From Rikenellaceae bacterium (GTDB taxonomy: Bacteria > Bacteroidota > Bacteroidia > Bacteroidales > Rikenellaceae), in contig CABJAJ010000007.1 of the NCBI GenBank assembly GCA_902363575.1, positions 62,001 through 126,000 on the forward strand: DNA of 64,000 nucleotides, given 5' to 3'. The translations under genes were made by a program, and so were the position numbers. Within the stretch, counting starts at the first letter, position 1, and each line of letters begins with the position of its first letter. This document shows, in pieces, positions 10,433 through 18,131 of the stretch. Under the pieces are notes generated by a model. It ran no database searches and had not been told where the DNA came from. It saw only the letters and a list, made by a program, of their open reading frames with translations.

Positions 10433-12136
10433 TTATCGTTTTTTTGCAGGTCGGTCGTCGTGCTCGTTTTTGTCGGTCCGCTCGTGGCGGTCGCTGCGGG
10501 CGGCGGAGGTGCGGCGGTCGTCGGATTCCATCCGCTCTCCGCGTTCGTGACGTGCGGCGTGGTTTTCATGCAGCACGCGTTCGGAGCGGTTCTCCCGGGC
10601 ATGGTCGGCCCGCATGTCGCGGTTTGCGGCGTGGTGGGAAGCCGTCGCCGCGGCCGTTGCTGCCGCGCCGGTTTCCCAGTGGAAGGGGGCGAATTCGGCG
10701 GCGGCTTTCGGATCGCGCCACGAGGGTTTGCGCATCGCATAGATGATGAAGGGGGCGATCACGACGATCAGGCAGCCGATGATGAGCACCGAGAACCATA
10801 CGGCGTTGCTGCCGGTCGAAATCTGGCTCGGGGGAATGAAGCTCAGAATGAAGGCGAGCAGAGCTCCCAGGAAGCCCAGGCAGCCGAGAATCCACATGAG
10901 CCCGTTGCCGCGGCCGAGCCGGAAGGGGCGCGGCGTGTTTTTCATCTTGTAGCGCAGGTAGATGGCCGCCGAGAACATGAGCATATACATAATCAGGTAC
11001 AGCAGCACCGTAAGCTGCGAAAGAATCTGGTAGAACGACTGCACGGAGGGCATCACCACGAACAGCAGCGCGAGCAGGGTGACGATGCAGCCCTGAATCA
11101 GCAGGATGTTGCGCTGCACGCCGTTCTTGTTGGATTTCTGGAAGAACGGAGGCAGGTAGCCCGCCTTGCCTACGGCGAAGATACCCTTCGAGGGTCCCGA
11201 CACCCAGGTAAGTACGCCTGCGAGCACGCCGAACATCAGGGCGATGGCGATGATGGGCGAGGCCCACGAGATGCTCAGGTAGCGGAAATAGTTGTCGAAG
11301 CCGATCAATAGCGACTGCGTGAGGTTGATGTCCTTGGCCGGGATGATGAAGCCCAGGGCGAAGGTGCCCAGCACGAAGATGCAGACGGTGATGATCGAGC
11401 CGATGATGATGGCCTTAGGATAGTTTTTCGACGGATTCTTCACGTCCATCACGTGAATACCCATCATCTCCATACCGGCGTAAAAGAGGAAAATACTGCT
11501 GGCGAGCACCAGGTTGTCGAATTTGGAGAAGTCGGGGAAGAAGCCCTGCGACATATCCATGTAGTTGTGGCCGCCCGTGGCGATGTAGATGATGCCCAGG
11601 ACGATGAGCAGGCCGGCGGGAATGATCGTGCCGATCATACCGCCCCATTTACTGATCTTGCCGACCCAGCCGAGGCCCTTGAGCGAAATGAAGGTCGCGA
11701 TCCAGTAGATCGCCAGCACGACGATCAGGGTGAAGAGCTTGTTCGAGGCGAGCGCCATGTCGTGACTCTGGCTCATGCCGATAAAGGCGATCGAGACGGC
11801 GCCGAAGGTGAGCACCGTCGGATACCAGATCGTCGATTCGATCCATTGCAGCCAGATGGCGAGGAACCCCGTCCGGGCGCCGTACGCCTCGCCGACCCAG
11901 CGGAATACGCCGCCCTGCTTGTCGGAGAACATGGCTGCGAGCTCCGCGGCCACGAGAGCCGTGGGGATGAGGAACACGATGGCGGCAAACAGGTAGTAAA
12001 ACGCCGAGGTCGGTCCGTAAACCGCCTCGGCAGGCAATCCGCGCAAGCTTACCACGGCCGTGACGTTCATAATTGCAAGTGTCATGACACTCAATTTGAA
12101 GCCCGTACTTGTAATAGCACTTTTTTTTGCGTCCAT
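10433..12136 (-). CDS. gadC: glutamate/GABA antiporter GadC, with long charged C-terminal tail
   Basis: GadC is an inner-membrane APC-family antiporter that brings in glutamate and exports GABA. The 567-residue protein has about twelve hydrophobic helices, beginning LSVMTLAIMNVTAVVSLRGLPAEAVYG, and includes the GadC-like stretch DKQGGVFRWVGEAYG. The last 90 residues or so are hydrophilic, rich in His, Arg, Asp and Glu, with nine histidines and repeated RHER motifs. In E. coli GadC a shorter C-terminal plug closes the channel at neutral pH; here the tail is about twice as long. The start ATG at 12136 fits the membrane topology. It is co-transcribed with glsA. Substrate is inferred from homology and context. 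Confidence 0.93.
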   Translation of the reverse strand: MDAKKSAITSTGFKLSVMTLAIMNVTAVVSLRGLPAEAVYGPTSAFYYLFAAIVFLIPTALVAAELAAMFSDKQGGVFRWVGEAYGARTGFLAIWLQWIESTIWYPTVLTFGAVSIAFIGMSQSHDMALASNKLFTLIVVLAIYWIATFISLKGLGWVGKISKWGGMIGTIIPAGLLIVLGIIYIATGGHNYMDMSQGFFPDFSKFDNLVLASSIFLFYAGMEMMGIHVMDVKNPSKNYPKAIIIGSIITVCIFVLGTFALGFIIPAKDINLTQSLLIGFDNYFRYLSISWASPIIAIALMFGVLAGVLTWVSGPSKGIFAVGKAGYLPPFFQKSNKNGVQRNILLIQGCIVTLLALLFVVMPSVQSFYQILSQLTVLLYLIMYMLMFSAAIYLRYKMKNTPRPFRLGRGNGLMWILGCLGFLGALLAFILSFIPPSQISTGSNAVWFSVLIIGCLIVVIAPFIIYAMRKPSWRDPKAAAEFAPFHWETGAAATAAATASHHAANRDMRADHARENRSERVLHENHAARHERGERMESDDRRTSAARSDRHERTDKNEHDDRPAKKR

Positions 12137-12278
12137 AATGATTTGATTAGTGATTGATATTACGTGTTGCTAAAGTGATTGCATCCGGAGTTTGACCGCG
12201 AGGGTGCAACTACCGTGCAAAATTGCGGAAGGTCACTTTATTTGTCCCCGCACGCGAGGATGTTAGCCGTAAATTGGC

Positions 12279-12286
12279 TATATTTG
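12279..12286 (+). promoter_or_regulatory. Bacteroidetes -7 promoter element for the DUF5106 protein gene
   Basis: TATATTTG matches TAnnTTTG. It lies 17 bases before the chosen ATG, so the 5' leader would be very short. No clear -33 TTTG is seen at the right spacing. Confidence 0.5.
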
Positions 12287-12303
12287 CCTCAAACATGGAG
12301 CCT

Positions 12304-13233
12304 ATGCGCCGACTGCTTTTCTCCGTTCTTCTGCTCGCGCTGCTGTGTTGCGGCACCCGGTGTCGGGAATCCCGGCGGCAGGCCGTCGAATCGCCCGCTG
12401 CGAAGCCTGCCCGCGTCTTTTTGCCGGCCGTGCCGCCCGGCGGTATGACGGCAGAACAGACGCACGACTATATGCGTGCGCACTACTGGGACAAATTCGA
12501 CTTCGCGGACACGCTTTTCATCGCCGAAATCGACACCGTGGAGATGCTCAGGGCTTTTGCCGCCTGGGTGGGCAACTACCTCGCGCCCGACGATCCGGCT
12601 CCCGTGGAGGCGCTCATGGCGCAGGCGGGAAGTTCCCGGCCGATGCTGGCCTATTTCGCCATGCTCGCCGAAAAGGTGCTCTACGACCCCAATTCCCCGC
12701 TGCGCAGCGACGAGCTCTATATCCCCGTGCTGGAGGCGCAGGCGGCGAGCCCCCTGCTCGACGAGTGGGAGAAGATCGCCCCGCTGCACGACCTGCGCAT
12801 GGCCCAGCAGAACCGCCCCGGCGAGCGGGCAAACGATTTCCGCTATACCCTCGCCGACGGCAGCAGCCGGCGGCTTTACGACCTGGGGGCGGATTACGTG
12901 TTGCTGTTCATCTACAATCCCGGCTGTGCGATGTGTCAGCAGTTGCGTGAGGCGATCGTCTCTTCGCCGATGCTCAACGAGCTGACAGAGCGTGGCGAGC
13001 TGAAGGTGCTGGCCCTCTATCCCGACGAAGACCTCGGTGCGTGGCGTGCCTACAGCGACCGGATTCCGGCACGGTGGATCAACGCCTACGATGCGACGCA
13101 GCAGTTGCGCGAAAAGGAGTTGTACGACCTCAAGGCGATTCCCGCGCTCTATCTGCTCGACCGCGACAAGCGGGTTTTGGTCAAGGACGGTACGGACTCG
13201 GGACAGATCGAGTGGGTGATCGATCACCGCTGA
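12304..13233 (+). CDS. exported thioredoxin-fold protein with DUF5106-like N-domain
   Basis: A 309-residue envelope protein. The N-terminus ([20 protein letters not shown]) is a signal peptide, probably of lipoprotein type although the lipobox is imperfect. Residues about 40-185 match the helical DUF5106 domain found before thioredoxin domains in Bacteroidetes ([18 protein letters not shown]). The C-terminal half is an AhpC/TSA-type thioredoxin fold with the redox pair CAMC in [11 protein letters not shown] and the cis-Pro region AIPALYLLD. The likely role is thiol-disulfide chemistry in the periplasm. A -7 box TATATTTG at 12279-12286 puts transcription near 12293, which favours the ATG at 12304 over 12295 or upstream starts. 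Confidence 0.88.
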   Translation: MRRLLFSVLLLALLCCGTRCRESRRQAVESPAAKPARVFLPAVPPGGMTAEQTHDYMRAHYWDKFDFADTLFIAEIDTVEMLRAFAAWVGNYLAPDDPAPVEALMAQAGSSRPMLAYFAMLAEKVLYDPNSPLRSDELYIPVLEAQAASPLLDEWEKIAPLHDLRMAQQNRPGERANDFRYTLADGSSRRLYDLGADYVLLFIYNPGCAMCQQLREAIVSSPMLNELTERGELKVLALYPDEDLGAWRAYSDRIPARWINAYDATQQLREKELYDLKAIPALYLLDRDKRVLVKDGTDSGQIEWVIDHR

Positions 13234-13348
13234 TCCGTCGCTGCTGACCTGCCGACCCTGCCTCTTTGGGGCAGAGGGTATAAGTTTAGCTTATCGGAGG
13301 ATAAAAAAATATGATCGGAAGAATGGTGTCCGATCGGATGGAAATGCC

Positions 13349-13356
13349 TATCTTTG
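13349..13356 (+). promoter_or_regulatory. Bacteroidetes -7 promoter element for rubrerythrin, with upstream inverted repeat
   Basis: TATCTTTG matches TAnnTTTG and lies 43 bases before the rubrerythrin ATG. An inverted repeat GATCGGA-n9-TCCGATC at 13313-13335 ends 13 bases upstream of it and overlaps the -33 position, so it may be an operator. Confidence 0.5.
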
Positions 13357-13399
13357 CTTTCGGAAAATAAACACTTACACAAACTTAAACCGTACGATT

Positions 13400-13957
13400 A
13401 TGGCAAAGAAATGGCGTTGTACCGTCTGTGGTTATATCCACGAGGGGGACGAGGCACCCGAGCAGTGCCCCGTGTGCAAAGTAGGCAAAGATAAGTTCGT
13501 CGAGATCGTGGAGCAGGAGGGCGACCTGCAGTTCGTGACCGAGCACAAGCTCGGTGACGGCAAGGGGGCGGATGCCGAGCTGCTCAAGGGGCTCAACGAT
13601 CACTTCATGGGCGAATGTACCGAGGTGGGCATGTATCTGGCCATGAGCCGTCAGGCCGACCGCGAGGGCTATCCCGAAATCGCCGAGGCATTCAAACGCT
13701 ATGCGTTCGAGGAGGCCGAGCATGCGTCCAAATTCTGCGAGCTGCTGGGCGACGTGGTTTGGGATACCAAAACCAACCTGTACAAACGCATGAACGCCGA
13801 AAGCGGTGCCTGCGAGGACAAGATGCGCCTGGCCCGCATCGCCAAAGAGCAGAACCTCGACGCCGTGCACGACACCGTGCATGAGATGGCGAAGGACGAG
13901 GCTCGTCACGGAGCCGGGTTCCAGGGGCTTTACAAACGTTATTTCGGCAAGCAGTAA
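13400..13957 (+). CDS. reverse-type rubrerythrin (rubredoxin domain first)
   Basis: A 185-residue non-haem iron peroxidase that removes hydrogen peroxide in anaerobes. Residues about 5-35 are a rubredoxin-like domain with CTVC and CPVC iron ligands. The rest is a ferritin-like four-helix bundle with di-iron ligands visible in [22 protein letters not shown] (E-x-x-H) and [10 protein letters not shown]. Having rubredoxin at the N-terminus is the 'reverse rubrerythrin' order seen in Clostridia and Bacteroidales. It stands alone, with a -7 box upstream and a terminator hairpin at 13978-14004. Electron donor (NADH via a partner reductase) is inferred from the family. Confidence 0.95.
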   Translation: MAKKWRCTVCGYIHEGDEAPEQCPVCKVGKDKFVEIVEQEGDLQFVTEHKLGDGKGADAELLKGLNDHFMGECTEVGMYLAMSRQADREGYPEIAEAFKRYAFEEAEHASKFCELLGDVVWDTKTNLYKRMNAESGACEDKMRLARIAKEQNLDAVHDTVHEMAKDEARHGAGFQGLYKRYFGKQ

Positions 13958-13977
13958 CGATCTGCCCGAACGGATCG

Positions 13978-14004
13978 GGGCGCCCTCGCAAGGGCGCCCT
14001 TTCC
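13978..14004 (+). terminator. rho-independent terminator after rubrerythrin
   Basis: A 9-base-pair GC-rich stem GGGCGCCCT/AGGGCGCCC with a four-base loop is followed by TTTCC. The T-tract is short. The stretch from here to 14199 holds nothing else I can support. Confidence 0.75.
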
Positions 14005-14199
14005 ATTTCGTATCCGACCTTGGGGCAGGCGGCGGGTTGGAATGTCAGCCGGTTCGGTGGCCGGTTCGCTGCCGGTCAGTCCGCCGCTTTCGCGCGGCTG
14101 TCGAGGGAGGCGATTGCGTGTCGTCCGCTTTCGATGATCGCCCGAGGCTTCCCGCTTACTTCAGGGCCGGACGGAGGGTCGGGCGCTGCCGGGGCCGAC

Positions 14200-14228
14200 A
14201 AAAAAACCGGAGCTTCAAAAGCTCCGGT
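14200..14228 (-). terminator. terminator of the YtxH / holin-family gene pair
   Basis: On the minus strand the 10-base-pair stem ACCGGAGCTT with its complement closes a three-base loop and is followed by TTTTTT. It ends five bases after the holin-family gene stop. Confidence 0.88.
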
Positions 14229-14232
14229 TTCT

Positions 14233-14565
14233 TCATTTGCCGCGGATGAGGTTCAGCAACCACCCGAACCGGTCCGCGACCCATTCGTATCCCATCTTGG
14301 CGGCGTGCGCCACCTGATACACCGTGTCGATCTGATCGCGGATGTGATTCATCGCCGTCCTGACGCTCAGGAAATAGATCGCCAGCGCCAGCAGCGTGAA
14401 GAACCCTCCCGTTACCAGCAGCGAAGCCACGAATGATCCCATCAGGTAGGCCAGCCATACCACGAGCGCCGTGAGGAGCAGGAATACGGCGATCATCGCG
14501 GTCACTCCGAAAAGGAGAAGCGATGCGACGATCGGGGTGCGGGAATTTCTGTTGTCGCTTGTCAT
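14233..14565 (-). CDS. small membrane protein, phage-holin-family (DUF1469-like)
   Basis: A 110-residue protein with two long hydrophobic helices, about residues 12-37 (PIVASLLLFGVTAMIAVFLL) and 42-66 (VASLLVTGGFFTLLALAIYF), followed by an amphipathic tail. This is the layout of the Phage_holin_3_6/DUF1469 family, found on bacterial chromosomes next to YtxH and YqjD-type genes. Here it follows the YtxH gene by 14 bases, which supports the call. The function is poorly known and is probably linked to envelope stress or ribosome hibernation as for YqjD-type proteins. I chose the ATG at 14565 (MTSDNRNSR). Confidence 0.75.
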   Translation of the reverse strand: MTSDNRNSRTPIVASLLLFGVTAMIAVFLLLTALVVWLAYLMGSFVASLLVTGGFFTLLALAIYFLSVRTAMNHIRDQIDTVYQVAHAAKMGYEWVADRFGWLLNLIRGK

Positions 14566-14579
14566 CTCGGCCGGGCGGA

Positions 14580-14777
14580 CTACATCTTCGTTTCGTCGCA
14601 GTCGCAGTTGCCGTTTTCGTCGCACTTGCAACGAACCTTGTCGATCTCTTTCTCGATGAACTCGCGGATGTTTTCACGCATCTCGCGGCCGGTGTGAGGA
14701 GTCATGAGCATCGTCACGGCAGCGCCGAGCACCATGCCGCCCAGAAGCGAACCAATGCAAATACCAGTGTGTTTCAT
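14580..14777 (-). CDS. YtxH-domain protein
   Basis: A 65-residue protein. It begins with a glycine-rich hydrophobic helix (GICIGSLLGGMVLGAAVTMLMTPHTG), the hallmark of YtxH proteins, including the TPxxG turn. A charged amphipathic helix (REMRENIREFIEKEIDK) and a Cys-rich tail (RCKCDENGNCDCDE) follow. The four-cysteine tail is unusual and could bind metal. It heads a two-gene operon with the holin-family protein. YtxH proteins are general-stress proteins in Firmicutes; the role here is inferred. Confidence 0.85.
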   Translation of the reverse strand: MKHTGICIGSLLGGMVLGAAVTMLMTPHTGREMRENIREFIEKEIDKVRCKCDENGNCDCDETKM

Positions 14778-14953
14778 AATTTCTTGAAGTTTTAAAAATC
14801 CATTGCCGAAACCTGCAAAGTTCGGGCCGTTCTGGAGCCGATCGGGGTCGCGGTGGTTGTTTCCCGAGCGAGCGGCAGGCGGAAAGGGGGCGGACGGTTG
14901 TTTTTAACGGTCGCGGCGATCCTGTTTTCGGTTTTTATCCCTACCTTTGAACT

Positions 14954-15451
14954 ATGATCGACGAACGAACCGCGTGCGTGGCTTTCACCGGACACCGCCG
15001 TTACCGGGGTGAGGCCGACGACGCGCTTGCGCAGACGGTGGAGGAGCTTTGCCGTGCGGGTTTCCGCACGTTCCTCTCGGGCATGGCGCTGGGCTTCGAC
15101 CTTGCGGCCGCTGAAACCGTACTCGTGCTCAGACGGCGTTTTCCGGGTATCCGGCTTGTGGCGGCGATACCCTGTCCCGGACAGGCAGAGCGCTATCCGG
15201 CGGCCGAGAGGGAGCGGTACGGCCGGCTGCTTGCGCAGGCCGACGAACGGATCACGGTGAGCGACGTCTGCGATCGGGGTTGTTACCGGCGCCGCAACGA
15301 CTACCTGGTCGATTGTGCGTCGGTGGTGGTCGCGTGGTACGACGGATCGCCGAGCGGCACGGGCTACACGGTGGGCCGGGCCAGGCGGTGCGGGTGCCGG
15401 ATCATCGACCTGTGGCGCGATCCCCAGCCGGTATTGTTTGCGGACCTTTGA
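14954..15451 (+). CDS. SLOG-family protein (DUF1273/YpsA-like)
   Basis: A 165-residue cytoplasmic protein with a Rossmann-like SLOG fold. The N-terminal FTGHRRY is the family nucleotide-binding motif. SGMALGFDLAAAE, the segment ending AAIPCPGQAERYP, RRNDYLVDCASVVVAWYDG and SGTGYTVGRAR are all typical of DUF1273/YpsA. Members are thought to bind nucleotide-derived ligands; B. subtilis YpsA affects cell division. A -7 box TACCTTTG at 14942-14949 is only five bases before the ATG, and no later Met precedes the GHR motif, so the mRNA may be leaderless. Confidence 0.88.
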   Translation: MIDERTACVAFTGHRRYRGEADDALAQTVEELCRAGFRTFLSGMALGFDLAAAETVLVLRRRFPGIRLVAAIPCPGQAERYPAAERERYGRLLAQADERITVSDVCDRGCYRRRNDYLVDCASVVVAWYDGSPSGTGYTVGRARRCGCRIIDLWRDPQPVLFADL

Positions 15452-15524
15452 CGTGGGCCAAAGAAAAGATAACAGAGGAATCCGAAAATCTGCGACAGAG
15501 TAGGAGTGTGTAAAACTTGATAAA

Positions 15525-15998
15525 ATGAAGAAATTTCTGATGTGTGTGGCTGCCATGGCATGCCTCGTCGTAACCGTTTCGGCGCAGACCGCCGAGGAGA
15601 AGCAGGCATCCGCCGAGCGTCTGGAGAAGCTCCGCATGGAGCAGCCCAAAGCCTGTGGCGTGCAGCAGATCGACGATCTGGCCGCTAAGTGCAAGACGAT
15701 GGCCGATGCCACGCTCGGTGTGGCTGCCGTGACCGAAACCCTTTCCACAGGGGATATGGAGGCGTTGGCGGAACAGGCTGCTGACCTCACCAAGCGCCTG
15801 CAGGGAATCGGCAACGACTTGGCCGAGGCGACCCGGATGATGGGCGGCGCGGGCGAAGCGCTCGGCTCGATCAAAAACCCCATGAAGATCAAGTCGGCGA
15901 CCAAGGCGCTCAACTACTCCAAGGAGGTGATTGCTCTCGTGACGCCCGAAACGGCTTATCAGGGCAAGGTCGTGGCCGCGATGGTCAGCGGTCAATAG
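15525..15998 (+). CDS. secreted helical protein of unknown function
   Basis: A 157-residue protein with a clear signal peptide (MKKFLMCVAAMACLVVTVSAQ, cleavage after VSA). The mature part is predicted to be alpha-helical (EEKQASAERLEKLRMEQ, DMEALAEQAADLTKRLQG, KSATKALNYSKEVIAL), with many Ala, Lys and Glu residues. It lacks a lipobox, so it is probably periplasmic. I do not recognise a family. A strong hairpin terminator follows at 16058-16092. Confidence 0.85.
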   Translation: MKKFLMCVAAMACLVVTVSAQTAEEKQASAERLEKLRMEQPKACGVQQIDDLAAKCKTMADATLGVAAVTETLSTGDMEALAEQAADLTKRLQGIGNDLAEATRMMGGAGEALGSIKNPMKIKSATKALNYSKEVIALVTPETAYQGKVVAAMVSGQ

Positions 15999-16057
15999 CC
16001 CCGCATCCGGCCGGTGAAGAACCGTCAGGCTCTTTTCCCGAATTGCCACATACCGAA

Positions 16058-16092
16058 AAGGACTCCGACCCGCGGGTCGGAGTCCTTATTTT
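16058..16092. terminator. bidirectional terminator between convergent genes
   Basis: The inverted repeat AAGGACTCCGACCC/GGGTCGGAGTCCTT (14 base pairs, two-base centre) is followed by TATTTTAT on the plus strand. It lies between the secreted helical protein gene and pfp. Confidence 0.85.
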
Positions 16093-16110
16093 ATGTGTGA
16101 ATTTGGACGC

Positions 16111-17346
16111 TTATTCCCAGTTGAGGATTTTGTGGAAATCGTACTCCTCGGGGCGGGGCAGGTACTTGCGGGCCGCCTCGTAGTCGGCCGGCGTGATGGC
16201 GCTCAGGATGAAATCGACCACCGAGCGGAACTTGTCCGAGTGAATGTCCACCAGCCGGGGCGGAATTTTGCCCGTCACGGGGTCCTGCAGGTCTTTGAGG
16301 TAGAGGGGTTTCACGTTGCCCTCCGCATCGACGAAGACCATGCAGCCGGTTTTGCCCTCGCGGTAGAGCTTATAGACGCCCATGCCCAGCTCCGAGCAGT
16401 AGGTAAGGTCATATGCGACGGGGGTCTGGCAGCGCACTTCGTAACCGATCTCGACCGGACGGCTCTTGACCTTGAGTCCCAACTGTTTCACCTTGCGCTC
16501 CAGCAGCTCGTTGAAGATGTGGGCCTTGGATACCTTGCCCAGCTCGGGGTGCCCGTGCGCGTCGTAGGAGAAATGGACGCCGCTGCGGGCGATCTCCTCC
16601 TCGCTGAGTTCGTGAAAGACCCCTTCCGAAATGATTGCGGCGCCGTAATCCATCTCCATGATCTTGCGCTTGACGATCGACGAGATGACCAGGCTGACGA
16701 TTTTGTCCACGGTGATCTCGGTGCGGTTGAACATCTCGGGTATCACGATCATGGGGTAGTGGCATGCCTCGCCGATACCGAAGGCCAGGTGGCCGGCGCT
16801 GCGGCCCATCGCCGACAGCACGAACCAGTTGCCGCTGGTGCGGGCATCGACGTAAACGGCGCGTGCGATGACGGCCCCCTTGTCCTTTGCCGATTCGTAC
16901 CCGAAGGTGGGGGTGCCGGCCGGCAGCGGCAGGTCGTTGTCGATGGTTTTCGGCACGTGGATGTTGGCGACGGGATACTTCCGGGCGTCGAGGAATTTCG
17001 CTATGCGGTTGGCGGTCGAAGCCGTGTCGTCGCCCCCGACGGTCACCAGCAGCCTGACGTTGTTGTCGGTGAAGAACCCGAGGTTGAAATTATGGTCGAA
17101 ATCCGCGTCCGTGGGTTTGAAACGGCTCATCCGCAGGAACGAACCGCCCCGGTTGAAAATATCGTCGGCCATCGGATAGCTGATGTCCACGGTGCGGGGA
17201 GCGGGATTGAACAGACCCGTATAACCTTCGTGGAGTCCGATCACCCGATAACCTTTTTGCAGGAATGTCTTGGCGACGCTGCCGACCACGGTGTTCATAC
17301 CGGGTGCGGGGCCGCCGCCCGTAAGAATAGCAATTGCCTCGTTCAT
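16111..17346 (-). CDS. pfp: pyrophosphate-dependent 6-phosphofructokinase
   Basis: This enzyme phosphorylates fructose-6-phosphate with PPi, reversibly, in glycolysis. The 411-residue protein has GGGPAPGMN at residues 10-18 and the catalytic loop PKTIDNDLP near residue 132. Two features point to PPi rather than ATP: the motif reads GGDDT (the second Asp blocks ATP) and the catalytic loop carries Lys (PKTIDND) where ATP enzymes have Gly. Later come AMGRSAGHLAFG and IPEMF. It is monocistronic, with convergent and upstream hairpins. PPi-PFK is normal for Bacteroidales. A 444-residue frame on the opposite strand is a codon-bias shadow. Confidence 0.94.
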   Translation of the reverse strand: MNEAIAILTGGGPAPGMNTVVGSVAKTFLQKGYRVIGLHEGYTGLFNPAPRTVDISYPMADDIFNRGGSFLRMSRFKPTDADFDHNFNLGFFTDNNVRLLVTVGGDDTASTANRIAKFLDARKYPVANIHVPKTIDNDLPLPAGTPTFGYESAKDKGAVIARAVYVDARTSGNWFVLSAMGRSAGHLAFGIGEACHYPMIVIPEMFNRTEITVDKIVSLVISSIVKRKIMEMDYGAAIISEGVFHELSEEEIARSGVHFSYDAHGHPELGKVSKAHIFNELLERKVKQLGLKVKSRPVEIGYEVRCQTPVAYDLTYCSELGMGVYKLYREGKTGCMVFVDAEGNVKPLYLKDLQDPVTGKIPPRLVDIHSDKFRSVVDFILSAITPADYEAARKYLPRPEEYDFHKILNWE

Positions 17347-17445
17347 GTCTTTGCGTTTTATGTGATACTGCCTAACCTAAGGAATCACGTGCCAAAAATA
17401 CGAACTATTTTTAAATTTTTTGCATAACCCCTGCTGAAAACCGGA

Positions 17446-17482
17446 CAAAAAAATATGGAGACCGGATTCCGGTCTCCATATT
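17446..17482 (-). terminator. terminator of the cold-shock gene
   Basis: The inverted repeat AATATGGAGACCGGA with its complement (15 base pairs) has a run of T on the minus strand just beyond it. It lies 23 bases after the csp stop. Confidence 0.88.
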
Positions 17483-17504
17483 GTCTTAGCTTGTAATTAT
17501 AGTT

Positions 17505-17705
17505 TTACTCAACTACAGTTACGTTCACGGCCTGCTCGCCTTTGGCCCCGTTGCCGAGCTCAAAAGCGACTTTCTGCCCTTCGTTGAGCGACTTGAATCC
17601 GTCGGTTACGATGCCCGAAAAATGAACGAAAACCTCTTTGCCGTCCTCGCTCGTAATGAATCCGTAGCCTTTCTTGCTATCGAACCATTTTACTTTGCCT
17701 GTCAT
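17505..17705 (-). CDS. cold-shock protein (CspA family)
   Basis: A 66-residue single-domain OB-fold RNA chaperone. RNP1 is KGYGFIT and RNP2 is VFVHFSGI, and it starts [15 protein letters not shown]. Length and motifs are those of CspA/CspG. I chose the ATG at 17705; an in-frame start 33 bases upstream would add a non-family extension. It acts in the cytoplasm, melting mRNA structure. The long AT-rich 5' region toward 17770 may hold the usual cold-shock leader. Confidence 0.97.
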   Translation of the reverse strand: MTGKVKWFDSKKGYGFITSEDGKEVFVHFSGIVTDGFKSLNEGQKVAFELGNGAKGEQAVNVTVVE

Positions 17706-17816
17706 AAAATGAGTGTTAAATGTGAATTGGTTCAGCAAAGTAAAACAAATTCACCCGATTCGCAAAACTTTTTCCGACTTATTTTGCGCCTGGCTGCGTT
17801 TTTGGAAATATTTTTT

Positions 17817-17824
17817 TATCTTTG
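17817..17824 (+). promoter_or_regulatory. -7 promoter element for the lipoprotein/radical SAM pair
   Basis: TATCTTTG matches TAnnTTTG, 49 bases before the lipoprotein ATG. A TTTG at 17801-17804 is too close to be a normal -33 box. Confidence 0.45.
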
Positions 17825-17872
17825 TCCTGAGCCCTTTTTGTTGCTCCGGGTATAAAATATTGATTGACAGCT

Positions 17873-18130
17873 ATGAGTAAAAAAATCAAGTGGGCGCTGC
17901 TGGCCATGCTCGGATTCGCCACGGCCTGTTCGACGGTGCGTAATACCGCCCGCAACGAGAATCCTGCACCGGAGCGGCCGGATACGGTGGAGAACGTTCC
18001 CCAGATCCGGCTGATGTATGGCGTCCGTCCGCCGGTTTCGGAGGAGGAGGCCCGTCGTCTGGATTCGCTCCGCCAGGTCGCTGCCCGCGCCGACGCGGCG
18101 CTTCCCGAACAGCAGACGGAGGAGCGTTAG
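17873..18130 (+). CDS. small lipoprotein partnered with a radical SAM enzyme
   Basis: An 85-residue lipoprotein. The signal peptide ends in the lipobox FATAC, giving lipidated Cys19. The mature part is short and polar, with the segment QIRLMYGVRPPVSEEEARRLDSL. A 'MYGV' segment of this kind is the feature I recall for the lipoprotein partner in the rSAM/lipoprotein system defined in TIGRFAMs, so it is a candidate substrate. Its stop is one base before the radical SAM start, so the pair is co-transcribed. A TTG at 17864 is a less likely start. Modification itself is inference. Confidence 0.85.
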   Translation: MSKKIKWALLAMLGFATACSTVRNTARNENPAPERPDTVENVPQIRLMYGVRPPVSEEEARRLDSLRQVAARADAALPEQQTEER

Positions 18131-18131
18131 G

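Noticed and set aside
16093..17427. 444-codon plus-strand open frame
   Set aside because: Shadow of the PPi-phosphofructokinase on the minus strand.
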